DNA of 64,000 nucleotides, taken from NCBI GenBank assembly GCA_046262935.1, contig JBHELT010000083.1:18508-82507 (forward strand), written 5' to 3'. Below the pieces are notes generated by a model, which worked only from the letters and a program-made list of their open reading frames with translations, made no database searches and was not told the DNA's origin. The stretch comes from JBHELT01 sp046262935 (GTDB lineage: Bacteria; Actinomycetota; CADDZG01; JAHWKV01). Made by a program: the position numbers and the translations under genes. Positions 1 to 9,300 of this stretch are shown piece after piece. Positions within the stretch are counted from its first letter, which is position 1. Each line of letters begins with the position of its first letter.

Positions 1-364
1 CCGGTTTATCTGTGAACGCGTGATGACGCCTGTGGTCCGCCACCCACTTTATGACACCGCCTTGTACCGAATAGGAACCCGCTATAGCAAGCGCTACCTT
101 TACGGCCTTGGGGGCATCAAAACTTCGATGCGTGAGAAGTCTGTGGAAGCCAACGGTCACGCCCATTCCCGACACGATGTATGTGAATGCAAAAATCACC
201 ACGTCACTCCAAGAGATACCTCGCCCCCAAACGAGCCATACCGCTGCGATGACCCCCAGGAATGGCAGGACAGTGACCACCACGGTCAATCGTCGCTCGA
301 GTTTGCGTTTCGAACTGGCGTCGGGGATGACGATGGGAGTGACGGGTCTGGTTAGCGTCTGCAT
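1..364 (-). CDS. acyl-CoA / fatty-acid desaturase, N-terminal part (cut by window edge)
   Basis: Membrane di-iron desaturase, expected to place a double bond in acyl chains using O2 and electrons from a reductase. Only about 121 N-terminal residues are inside the window. A hydrophobic segment (about residues 27-46) is followed by histidine box 1, HRLLTH (74-79), and box 2, HRRHH (111-115); the third box lies off the left edge. ATG at 364 is preferred because GGAGG lies 11 nt upstream; an in-frame ATG at 382 is the alternative. A long perfect palindrome sits just upstream and is a likely operator. The gene reads the same way as the CoA-transferase, SDR and MMPL genes upstream. The family call is firm; the substrate is unknown. 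Confidence 0.85.
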   Translation of the reverse strand, partial: MQTLTRPVTPIVIPDASSKRKLERRLTVVVTVLPFLGVIAAVWLVWGRGISWSDVVIFAFTYIVSGMGVTVGFHRLLTHRSFDAPKAVKVALAIAGSYSVQGGVIKWVADHRRHHAFTDKP

Positions 365-385
365 TTCCAAGAGGGCCTCCATTCA

Positions 386-420
386 AACTTACGGTAACGT
401 AGGTTACGTTACCGTAAGTT
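386..420. promoter_or_regulatory. perfect 35-bp palindrome, putative operator of the desaturase gene
   Basis: Left arm AACTTACGGTAACGTA, 3-bp centre GGT, right arm TACGTTACCGTAAGTT: 16-bp arms without a mismatch. It contains nested GTAACGT/ACGTTAC half-sites, as expected for a TetR-family dimer or pair of dimers. It lies 22 bp upstream of the desaturase start and between that gene and the CoA-transferase stop. TetR-type control of desaturases by acyl-CoA is known in other bacteria; the regulator here is not in the window. Confidence 0.7.
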
Positions 421-438
421 ACTTTCGGCGTCAACCCC

Positions 439-1587
439 CTAGACGATCCCGTCGAGCCTTAATACTTCGATGGCGTCATCTCCGTAACCCAGCTCGCCAA
501 GCACCTCATCGGTGTGCTGCCCGAGACCGGGGACCGCTCGCAGTTTGTCTGGCGACGACAAAGGGAACCGAACCATAGGGATCTCACCCACGGGCGAGCT
601 TCCCTTTACGAACATCCGCCGGTGTTTCAATTGGGGATGCTCGACCACTTCAGACATCGAACGCACACTCCCGAAAGGCAAGCCTGCTTGCGCCAATCTC
701 GATGACCAATGATCACTTGGTTTCGATGAGATGGCATCGGCGACGAGCAGATTCAACTCCTGCATGTTGTCGCGCCGCGATGTCATCGAATCGAACCTCG
801 GATCATCGCGCCAGAGCGGCTGCTCGACGACTTCGCAGAACAACTTCCAGTGCGGCTCGCTTGCGACCGCGACATTCACGAATCGACCATCTTGTGCCAA
901 GAAGGGGCCGTAGGGGCAGATGAACTGATGACGCATGCCTCCTCGCGCCGGTTCCTCGTGACGGTGCCACCACTGATGCGGAAAATACCCGAGCCAGAAC
1001 GCTGCCGAATCGAGAAGGGCCAGGTCGATGAACGATCCGAGTCCGTCATAACCACGCTCGATCAAGGCCCCCATGACCGCCATCACGGCATGTGAACCCG
1101 CGATCAGATCGGTGACTGGCATACCAACCTTCGCGGGGGCATCGGGATATCCATTGGTCAGCAAGATCCCCGACTCGCCTTGAACCAGAAGGTCATATGC
1201 CTTCACATCTTTGAATGGTCCATCTTGGCCGTATCCGGAAAGACTGCAGTAAACCAGACGTGGATTCACGCCACGCAGGTCCTCGGGACCTATGCCGAGC
1301 TTGGCGACGGTGCCTGGCGTGAAGTTCTCGATGAAGACGTCTGCCGTCGCAGCCAGCTCGCGGATGATCATTCGGCCCTGCGGCTTGCTTGCGTCGATCG
1401 TGATGTCGCGCTTTCCCATGTTGAAGGCTACGAAACCGCTCGAAAGGCCTTCGACGTAGTCGTCCCAACCTCGAACTACATCGCCAGAGCCCGGTCTTTC
1501 GATCTTGATGACGTCGGCGCCCAGTTCGGCCATGATGCACGACGCGAAGGGCAGGGCGACGGCTTGCTCGAAAGCAACAACCCTCAC
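439..1587 (-). CDS. CaiB/BaiF (family III) CoA transferase
   Basis: Predicted 382-residue cytosolic CoA transferase or alpha-methylacyl-CoA racemase-like enzyme that moves CoA between carboxylic acids. The N-terminus carries the Rossmann-like LGADVIKIE segment (22-30), followed by the family IENFTPG motif (86-92). The Asp at about 132 in KAYDLLVQGESG matches the catalytic aspartate of family III. Length is typical. The start is GTG at 1587 with no strong SD site. It lies 79 bp downstream of the SDR gene on the same strand, so the two are probably co-transcribed for acyl-CoA or steroid-like substrate processing. The exact substrate cannot be told. Confidence 0.88.
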   Translation of the reverse strand: MRVVAFEQAVALPFASCIMAELGADVIKIERPGSGDVVRGWDDYVEGLSSGFVAFNMGKRDITIDASKPQGRMIIRELAATADVFIENFTPGTVAKLGIGPEDLRGVNPRLVYCSLSGYGQDGPFKDVKAYDLLVQGESGILLTNGYPDAPAKVGMPVTDLIAGSHAVMAVMGALIERGYDGLGSFIDLALLDSAAFWLGYFPHQWWHRHEEPARGGMRHQFICPYGPFLAQDGRFVNVAVASEPHWKLFCEVVEQPLWRDDPRFDSMTSRRDNMQELNLLVADAISSKPSDHWSSRLAQAGLPFGSVRSMSEVVEHPQLKHRRMFVKGSSPVGEIPMVRFPLSSPDKLRAVPGLGQHTDEVLGELGYGDDAIEVLRLDGIV

Positions 1588-1666
1588 GCCACGTAAAGGG
1601 CCCTCGCCCGACTTTTCATCTAGCGACGATGCGATCGATCCCCTCCCGCCCGGCTACGGCCCACAA

Positions 1667-2530
1667 CTAGTCGGTCGCGACGGGCGTTTCGACTGGTGCA
1701 TCGAGGGTTATCGTCGACTCTTGTCTCTTGTTCAACTCAGCCTGACTCTTGAGGAACTTCGCAACGCCCGTGCGGTGGATGAGGCCTCCACTCACCGATG
1801 GGCTTAGTGCGTGGATGACAGGGCCCAACTTCCCCAGAGCAGAATTGACCTTCACCTCAGCCGAGTTGTTTATGACAGCCCCGACGGTAGCTTTAGCAAC
1901 AGCGTCGACGGAGACGGCCCCCGCCGCCGATGGAGCAGGGCGGCCCCAACGTTCGAACATGCCACCCTCGACGAAACCCGGGCAAACGACAGACACACCC
2001 ACACCGTGCTCGGCCAATTCCAAACGAAGCGATCGACTGAACCCTACGACGGCATGCTTCGAAGCTGAGTAAACACTGTTGTGAGGGACCGGAAGAAGGC
2101 CAGCCATCGACGAGATGTTCACGATGTGCCCCGACCTACGGTCGATCATCGCTGGTGATACCAGTCGCGTGAGGGCGATCAAGCCTGTTACGTTGACCTG
2201 GATGATCTGCTCGATCAGATCTAGGTTCATCTCCTCGAAGTCATAAACCTGTTCGACGCCCGCGTTGTTGACGAGGACGTCGATGCCACCAAGGTTTAGG
2301 GTCGCCTGCGCCACCAAAGCTTCCAACGATGAACGATCCCCTACGTCGGTAGGTATGGCCGTTGTGCTTATCCCCTCCGCTTGAAGCGCAGAGGCAACTT
2401 GCTCGAGTTCGCCCTTCGACCGGGCTGCGATCGCCAAACGCGCTCCCTGCTTGCCGAACTGCCTTGCCATCTCGACCCCGAGACCGCGAGAGGCCCCCGT
2501 GATCAGTACGCCCTTGCCTTTCAATTCCAT
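1667..2530 (-). CDS. short-chain dehydrogenase/reductase (SDR)
   Basis: Classical SDR with NAD(P)-binding motif TGASRGLG (11-18), structural NNAG (88-91), catalytic Ser near 140, and YSASK with Tyr154 and Lys158. About 287 residues; the C-terminal 70 residues (after SVSGG) extend beyond the minimal SDR core. GGAAGGTGG precedes the ATG at good distance. It probably oxidises or reduces a hydroxyl/keto group in lipid metabolism, given the CoA-transferase downstream and MMPL transporter upstream on the same strand. Substrate and cofactor preference are not readable from the sequence. Confidence 0.9.
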   Translation of the reverse strand: MELKGKGVLITGASRGLGVEMARQFGKQGARLAIAARSKGELEQVASALQAEGISTTAIPTDVGDRSSLEALVAQATLNLGGIDVLVNNAGVEQVYDFEEMNLDLIEQIIQVNVTGLIALTRLVSPAMIDRRSGHIVNISSMAGLLPVPHNSVYSASKHAVVGFSRSLRLELAEHGVGVSVVCPGFVEGGMFERWGRPAPSAAGAVSVDAVAKATVGAVINNSAEVKVNSALGKLGPVIHALSPSVSGGLIHRTGVAKFLKSQAELNKRQESTITLDAPVETPVATD

Positions 2531-2630
2531 CGATTACCACCTTCCGGATGTTGGGATGGGCCAGCGGGAACCGTTCGAGGCCGCATGGTCCTTCAAGGAA
2601 ACTCTGGTCATCAAGGGTAACAAAAAGGAG

Positions 2631-4910
2631 TCAGACGAGGCTCTTGTCTGGTTCGGGCGATAGATGAGATTCAAACGTTATCGAAGGCAGCAGCCGGTCA
2701 AGCCATTTGGGCATCCACCAGTTGAGGTCTCCCAGCAATCGCATCGTCGCTGGCACCAGCACGATCCTTATGATGGTTGCATCGAGGAACACCGCCGCGG
2801 CCAGCCCAAAACCCATGGCCTTGATGGGGATGAGCCTTGCAAGAGCGAATGCGCCGAACACCGTAACCATCACCGCCGCAGCACTAGTGATTATGCGGGC
2901 AGTGTGTTCCAGTCCCCAACCAACGGCTTCTGTGTTGTCTTTGGTCTTTAGGTACTCCTCCCGGATCCTTGCCAGAAGGAACACCTCGTAGTCCATCGAC
3001 AAGCCGAACAAGATACAGAACAAGAACAACGGCAAGAACGATTCGACGATCCCTTCTGACTTGAATCCGAGAAGGGTTTGTCCATGCCCCTGTTGGAAGA
3101 CGAAAACAACAAGACCATAAGCGGCCAGCACCGACGCTAGGTTCATCAAGATCGCTTTCAATGGAAGAAGGATGCTTCTGAGGAACAGCATGAGAACGAT
3201 GAACGAAAGCACCAACACCAAACCTACAACCGAAGGCAGGGCCCCGGTTACCTCCTCGTTGATGTCGTGGTTCAGGGCCGGGTCCCCACCAACGGCGATC
3301 TTCAGCGAAGGAAAGTTTCTCGCGATGGTTCCGCGGAGCCGGTTGATCAACGATTGCACCTCGGCCGAATTTGGTTGATGTTTACTCACCAGGGTGAGGG
3401 TGGTCGACCTACTGTCTTTGGCGATCATCGAAAAAGCGAATGGAGAAAGGCGCGGATCTCGAAGCGCCTGCTGGGCTTCTTGCTCCGAGACTCCAGGAAC
3501 CAAAGTGGCGATCGACGTTACGCTTGCAACTTCCTTGTCCGAGGCAAGTCTGTCGCTCAATGCGAAGATGTCCTTGAAGGCCGGCCCGGTTACCAGTTGG
3601 TCCGCCTTTACGACAAGAACGATAGGCCCGATCTGACCGGAGCCGAAGGCGCTAGCAGTTAGTTCAAGTGCCCGGCGCGGCCCCGACGATGCCGGCAATA
3701 TCGAAGGGCCAGATGATCCAAGTCGAAGCGACCTAACGGGTGAGGCGAGCAACGCGATAATCGTGATCGAGATGATCAAGGGTGCGACGGGACGTCGCAT
3801 GATGAAGTGCGCCCAGCGCCGCCACATGCCGCCGGTTTCGCCCCCCGCCGTTCTGCGACTGAAACTGAGCGCGTTCACGCCTTTGCCCAATACCGCGAGC
3901 AATGCAGGAAGCAGGGTCAGAGCTGCGGCCCCGGCGAAGAACACGGCGATCATCGATCCGGCTCCCATCGAGCGGAAAGCTGGCAGCTTCACGAGCAAGG
4001 TTCCTGAAAGGGCGACGACAACGGTAAGAGCCGATACGAAGACTGCCTTTCCGCTAGTGGCGATGGCCTCTGCGATCGCATCGTTGCGATCTCGGCCAGC
4101 ACGGGACTCTTCCCGATAACGAGTCAAGATGAACAATGAATAATCGATACCAACACCGATGCCGATCATCGAAGCGATGTTTTGGGTGAAAAGGCTCACA
4201 GTCGTAGCCGATGCAAGCAGTGATATGAGTCCGAACGAAACGAAGAGGCTGATGAGCGCGAGCACCAGTGGCACGCCGGCTGCCACCACCGACGCGAATG
4301 CGATCACCAAGATGACCAAGGTGATGGGAAACGCAACCTTCTCGGCGCGCTCCAGGTCATGGGTAGTCGTCTTAGAGAACTCGGAGTAGAACGGCCCTCC
4401 CCCAGTCAATAGCACCTCGACGCCCGACCCCCTCGAAGCATCGTCGACGGCTCTTTGTAGAGCATCGGTGTGCTTCAGTACTTCGTCCTGAGACTCGGAC
4501 AGGCTTGCAGTCGCGATGGCGGTGTGACCATCCTTTGATACCGATCTTTGCGGAGTTGCGAATGGATCTGTGACCGATGCAACACCACGTCCCTTTCGCA
4601 GCGCCTGGATCGAAGCCGCCACGACCTGTTTGAAACGCGCCTCGGAGGCGTCGAGGGTTTGCGAATGGAAAACCACGAGGTCGTTGAACTGATGTTGGGC
4701 AGTGAAGTCCTTCGCCAGCGACTGCTTGACCTGGTCGGATTGTGAACCCGCCACTTCGAAGCCCCCTTGCGATAAGCGGTCTTGAAGTTTTGCGGCTTGC
4801 GGACCAACGGCCCCGATCGCAATGATCCAGATCGCAAGCACGATCCAGCGCTTGCTAGCACACCAACTTCCCAGCCGATAAAAGAAACTGCGATCGCCCG
4901 ATGTGTTCAT
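2631..4910 (-). CDS. MMPL-family RND transporter
   Basis: A 759-residue inner-membrane transporter of the MmpL/RND type, which exports lipids or siderophores using proton motive force. Two homologous halves each have one TM helix, a large extracytoplasmic loop, then five TM helices. Proton-relay Asp-Tyr pairs are visible in both halves: GIGVGIDYSLFILTRYREE in the first and FGLSMDYEVFLLARIREE in the second. GAAGG lies about 10 nt before the ATG. It heads the leftward lipid block with SDR and CoA-transferase genes, so the cargo may be a lipid made or modified by them; that is inference. It is divergent from the helicase gene. Confidence 0.92.
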   Translation of the reverse strand: MNTSGDRSFFYRLGSWCASKRWIVLAIWIIAIGAVGPQAAKLQDRLSQGGFEVAGSQSDQVKQSLAKDFTAQHQFNDLVVFHSQTLDASEARFKQVVAASIQALRKGRGVASVTDPFATPQRSVSKDGHTAIATASLSESQDEVLKHTDALQRAVDDASRGSGVEVLLTGGGPFYSEFSKTTTHDLERAEKVAFPITLVILVIAFASVVAAGVPLVLALISLFVSFGLISLLASATTVSLFTQNIASMIGIGVGIDYSLFILTRYREESRAGRDRNDAIAEAIATSGKAVFVSALTVVVALSGTLLVKLPAFRSMGAGSMIAVFFAGAAALTLLPALLAVLGKGVNALSFSRRTAGGETGGMWRRWAHFIMRRPVAPLIISITIIALLASPVRSLRLGSSGPSILPASSGPRRALELTASAFGSGQIGPIVLVVKADQLVTGPAFKDIFALSDRLASDKEVASVTSIATLVPGVSEQEAQQALRDPRLSPFAFSMIAKDSRSTTLTLVSKHQPNSAEVQSLINRLRGTIARNFPSLKIAVGGDPALNHDINEEVTGALPSVVGLVLVLSFIVLMLFLRSILLPLKAILMNLASVLAAYGLVVFVFQQGHGQTLLGFKSEGIVESFLPLFLFCILFGLSMDYEVFLLARIREEYLKTKDNTEAVGWGLEHTARIITSAAAVMVTVFGAFALARLIPIKAMGFGLAAAVFLDATIIRIVLVPATMRLLGDLNWWMPKWLDRLLPSITFESHLSPEPDKSLV

Positions 4911-4989
4911 CGCGTCTTAGCCTTCACTGGATCCCCCTTACGTGCGAATATCAACCCACAAGAGCATATGCGTGTTACCCTTGCTGTAC

Positions 4990-5009
4990 AGGCAACGAGG
5001 TTGCCTCGT
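4990..5009 (+). promoter_or_regulatory. two overlapping mutually exclusive hairpins in the helicase 5' region
   Basis: AGGCAAC (4990-4996) pairs with GTTGCCT (5000-5006), and ACGAGG (4995-5000) pairs with CCTCGT (5004-5009). Both stems are perfect, but they share bases, so only one can form at a time. A T-rich stretch (GGGTTTTCTCCC) follows. The element lies about 95 nt upstream of the TTG start, in the divergent region between the MMPL and helicase genes. DEAD-box helicase genes often have structured leaders; a switching or attenuating role here is inference. Confidence 0.35.
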
Positions 5010-5101
5010 GGGTTTTCTCCCTTGTTTGCTCCTATCGGCGTTCTCGGGTGATCAACCCTCTTGAGAAACAGCCCCCGCCCAAAGAGGCGGAAGGAGGAAC
5101 A

Positions 5102-6295
5102 TTGAGTACCAGGAGTTTCGCGGAACTAGGCGCGTCCAAACGCACGGTCGAGGCACTAGAGGCCCGCGACATGAAGCATGCATTCGATATCCAAGCACTC
5201 GTCATCCCAGACGCGATGCAGGGCCGCGACGTGCTTGCCAAGAGCAGAACTGGGTCCGGAAAGACCCTGGCCTTCGCAGTGCCAATCGTGGAATTGATCA
5301 AGCCAGCCGACCCTAGACCGAGCGCATTGGTGTTGGTCCCAACACGAGAGCTGGCAACCCAGGTGACGCAGGAATTTCAGCACATAGCGAAAGCTAACGG
5401 CCTGAAAGTAGCAGTTGCCTACGGGGGCGTTGGGCTTCAAGACCAGGCTCGATTGGCATCGAAGAGTCACATCTTGATCGCCACTCCCGGAAGACTCGAA
5501 GACTTAGCCGACCGCAAGATGATCAACCTCGACCGCGTCAGGATCCTCATCCTTGACGAAGCGGATCGCATGCTCGACATGGGCTTCCAACCACAAGTCG
5601 ACCGAATCGTTCGCAGGATCAAAGGCCCCCGACAAACCATGTTCTTCTCGGCCACCCTCGACGGTCGCGTTGGTCAACTCGCCACTTCTTACACGAAGGA
5701 CGCAGTTCTACGCGAAGTCGACTCGCCCAAGTTGACGGTCGAAGAGGTGGAGCATGTTTTCACGGCGGTAACCGCAGGAGACAAGATCGGCGCTTTGGTC
5801 GATGTCCTCAGGAAAGATCGCGAGCACGCCCTGGTTTTCGTGAGAACAAAAAGAGGCGCCGACCGGTTGGTTCTTAAACTCAAGACCCATGGTGTTCCAG
5901 CAGTCGCTATGCATGGAGACATGTCTCAAGCCGCCCGCGAACGTTCCTGGTCCAAGTTCCAGTCGGGCAGAGCCAATGTCTTGGTTGCGACCGATGTTGC
6001 AGCACGAGGGCTCGACCTCGATCGCATAAGTCATGTGATCAATTTCGACCCTCCGGAAGACGAGAAGGCCTATGTCCACCGCGTCGGAAGAACTGCGAGA
6101 GCAGGGCGAAGTGGCTCGGGAATCACGCTTGTTACACCCGAACAGAACGGCGACGTTGGGCGGATCGCGGCAAGGCTCGACCTCAATGAGCAGTTCGAAA
6201 AGGATGGACTCAAGGTCCCAGCCCCGGCGATCGCATTCACTAGTGGACGCGGACGCAAGTCGATGATGGGCAGGCGCCCGAGGAGAAGGTTCTAG
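5102..6295 (+). CDS. DEAD-box ATP-dependent RNA helicase
   Basis: RNA-dependent ATPase that unwinds structured RNA, with roles in mRNA turnover, ribosome assembly or cold adaptation. All core motifs are present: SRTGSGKT (48-55), PTRELA (80-85), TPGR, DEAD (152-155), SAT (183-185), ATDVAARGLD and HRVGRTARAG (326-335). The tail is short and basic (ending RRPRRRF). The start chosen is TTG at 5102, because AAGGAGG lies four bases before it; an in-frame GTG at 5048 is the alternative. The gene ends 14 bp before the convergent cyclase gene. It resembles RhlE/CshA-type helicases in length (397 residues), but a specific subfamily cannot be assigned. Confidence 0.92.
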   Translation: MSTRSFAELGASKRTVEALEARDMKHAFDIQALVIPDAMQGRDVLAKSRTGSGKTLAFAVPIVELIKPADPRPSALVLVPTRELATQVTQEFQHIAKANGLKVAVAYGGVGLQDQARLASKSHILIATPGRLEDLADRKMINLDRVRILILDEADRMLDMGFQPQVDRIVRRIKGPRQTMFFSATLDGRVGQLATSYTKDAVLREVDSPKLTVEEVEHVFTAVTAGDKIGALVDVLRKDREHALVFVRTKRGADRLVLKLKTHGVPAVAMHGDMSQAARERSWSKFQSGRANVLVATDVAARGLDLDRISHVINFDPPEDEKAYVHRVGRTARAGRSGSGITLVTPEQNGDVGRIAARLDLNEQFEKDGLKVPAPAIAFTSGRGRKSMMGRRPRRRF

Positions 6296-6308
6296 TTCTC
6301 CAAAAGGG

Positions 6309-9300
6309 CTAGAAGACTCCTACGAGCGGCTTCCAATCCTTGACACCAAGGCGGCTTGCGATCTGTTCGGCACGGGCTTCAGCACCAGGTACGCCGATCC
6401 CAAAGTGGATACTGACCGCCATCGCTAAGCCTTCTTCATAGAGCGACTTAGATTCGATAGCGGTTGCGATCGCCGACCTGACGGCCTCTTTCGAGCGAGC
6501 ATAGTCACAGCTTTTCGCATGGACCGTGGCCGACAAGCGATCGATCATCGACAGCTGCGCTGGACTCAGACCCTTACGATCAGATCCCAGAAGATCGGGC
6601 GAGGATCCTTCGAATACCTCCGCCTCGGCCTGCCAAAGATGGCACTGCAGCGTCAGCCACTCCGAGCCCAAGGCAACCGACCTTTGTTCGGCTTCCTTAA
6701 GCATCTCAAGGCCCTCGTCGGGCCGCCCGCCGCGGGCCGCTGCCCTTCCCTTATTACTGGTCGCAAGCGCGATGCCAACTTCGAATCTCGATGGCCTCCA
6801 ACCGTCGAGCGCGTCTTGGAACAAGTTTTCGGCTTCGGCCAATCTCGCCTGATCGGAATAGATCTCACCGATGTTATTGGCTATCGTCGCTGTACCGGTT
6901 ACGTCACCCGAACGTATCCGCACGTCCTTACTGCGTTCGTAATACGAAAGAGCATCGGTCCATCTGCCTTGATCGTAAGCATCGGCGCCGAGATTGTTGA
7001 GAACCCATCCCAACTGCCTCAAGTCCCCGATCTGTTCGTAGATAAGCAGCGGCATCTCACTGAACTTCCCCGCTTCGGGGTCCCCCAGTGCGCCGTAGAT
7101 AGCTTGCAGGAGACTATGCGCGTGAGCCAGCCCGGGACGATCGCCTGCTCGTTCTGCAACTTCGGCGGCTTGTTTTGCGATCGGGATACTTCGCTTCAAG
7201 TCGCCTCGCAACCGGACGATATTCGCCCGCCCCACTAAGAACCGGGTCCTCAACATAGGATCGTCGCCATGTCGGTCGAGGAGCCCGAGCCCGGTCCCCC
7301 AATCGCGCATAGCAGAATCGAGTCTGCCTAGCCGCAGTTCTATCTCGCCGAGCTGTCGCAGTATCCCGGCTTTCGTCAGCGGATCGGTTGCGAGACGTCG
7401 CGCCTTTTTGTAGTAACCGATCGCCTCTTCATAAAGCCCGCTGAACTCTGAGACCTTGCCTAAGTCATCGAGTAAGTCGATCACCTGCGAGGTGGATACA
7501 TCGGGTATGCGACGGCTAGCTTCCAAGGCTCGTTTATAAAAGGTGGCAGCTTCCGTGTTGGCATAGCGCGACTGGGCCCTCTTGCCCGCGGCGAGACTGT
7601 ATCGCCAGGCCTTCAGGTGCTCGCCAGCGGCGAAGAAATGGAGTGACAACATGTCTTCGGAGTCTTCGTCGTCGCTGGCGGTTGCAAGCATCTCGCTTTC
7701 GATGAGAGTTCCCAGCGACGCATGTAGCTGCCTTCGAGACTTGAACGACAGACCTTCATAGGCAACTTCGCGAAACAGATCGTGGCGGAACCTGATCTTG
7801 GAGTCCTCGGGAACCAGGAAGTATCCGAGGCCACGAGTTATCTCGACTTTATGGTCACGACCCAACCGGTGGGACTCATCTACTTGGCGAAGCAGATCGG
7901 ATTCGAATATCGGCCCTAGCACCGAGGCAACTCTAAGCACCCTTCGCTCTTGCCTCGAAAGTCTGTCGACCCGAGAGGCGATCATGGCTTCGAGGCTCTC
8001 GGGTAATTCGCCGCCGTCGCTTCCAGAGCCTTCTGACTCGATAAGTTCCCGCAGGAACAGAGGGTTTCCTCCAGACCTGCGAGCGAGTTCCGATATGCGG
8101 TGCTGACTGAGCAGCAGCGATCGGCCAGCTTCCTTAGCCATCGCCTTCATCGCATCGAAGCCGAGCGGCGCGAGTTCCATCTCGAGATCCAATGTGCCAG
8201 GGCTGGCTATGTATCCCCGGTCTGGGTACCGGCGCGCGATGATCACCATCCACCTTCGCGCCCGGTTGGTTACAACCATGTGATCGATGAGTTCAGAACT
8301 CGCCTCATCGGCCCAGTGAGCGTCCTCTATCAGGAAGAGCAACGGACCGGCCGTAAGAGACTCGATCAGATCCACAACGGCTTCGTGGAGTTTGCCTTTA
8401 CGAAACGCAGGGTCGAGCGCGTCGGCCTCGGGCGTGGGATCCACCACGGCACCTACGACCGCAGCCACCAGTGGCAGCCATCGATGCAAGTGAGGTGCCG
8501 AAGTACTGACGACTTCATCGAGAACTTTCCCAGCAGGGGCCGCCCCCAGGTCAGCGCCTATACCGCACAACTCGCGAACGACCGACGTGAAGATGGAATA
8601 AGGCGTTGAAGATCGATATTGGAATGCCTGAGTGGTGATGATGTTCATTCCTGAAATCTGGCTCACGAACTCCTCGATCAATCGAGACTTACCCAGACCG
8701 GCATCACCTGATATCTGCACCGATTGGCCCCCTTGGTGCAGTGCAGCCAGGCGCTCGTGAAGGCGAGATAGTTCCTCCTGTCTCCCATGAAGAGGGGTCT
8801 GCTCCCTGGCCCTGCCTCTTGGATCGTTGCTGATGAACCGGATGTCTACGGGAGTAACCGCCGCTGACTTTCCTTTCGGCAGGAAGGGTTCGGTTCGCTC
8901 GAACTCCACCCGCACGTCCAAGCGGTCGAGCACAGACTCTGTCGTCAGCACTTGTCCCACGTGAGCCTGTTGCATCAAACGCGCAGCCAGGTTCACTGCA
9001 TCGCCCATGACTGTGTAAGTCCTACGGAATTCAGTCCCTATCTCACCTGCGAAAACATGGCCCCGGTTGGCCCCGATCTTCACCGGGAGTTCTGAAGCGT
9101 CCGAGATCGTTCGCAGTGCCCTCATCAGACGCTCTTCATCATTGCCGGTTGCAACAGGAGCGCCTGCGGTCAATATGACCTTGGCGCCGCGCGGATATAC
9201 GTCCGTTCCCAGGAAACAAACGTCGAAGGAATCGCATGTCCCCTGCACCATCGAGATGAATCGCTCAAGGTCCACGGCAAATGCCTCTGGCTGTGCACCG

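Noticed and set aside
1505..1807. Forward reading frame across the CoA-transferase/SDR junction
   Set aside because: Antisense to two well-supported genes with no own start site or homology.
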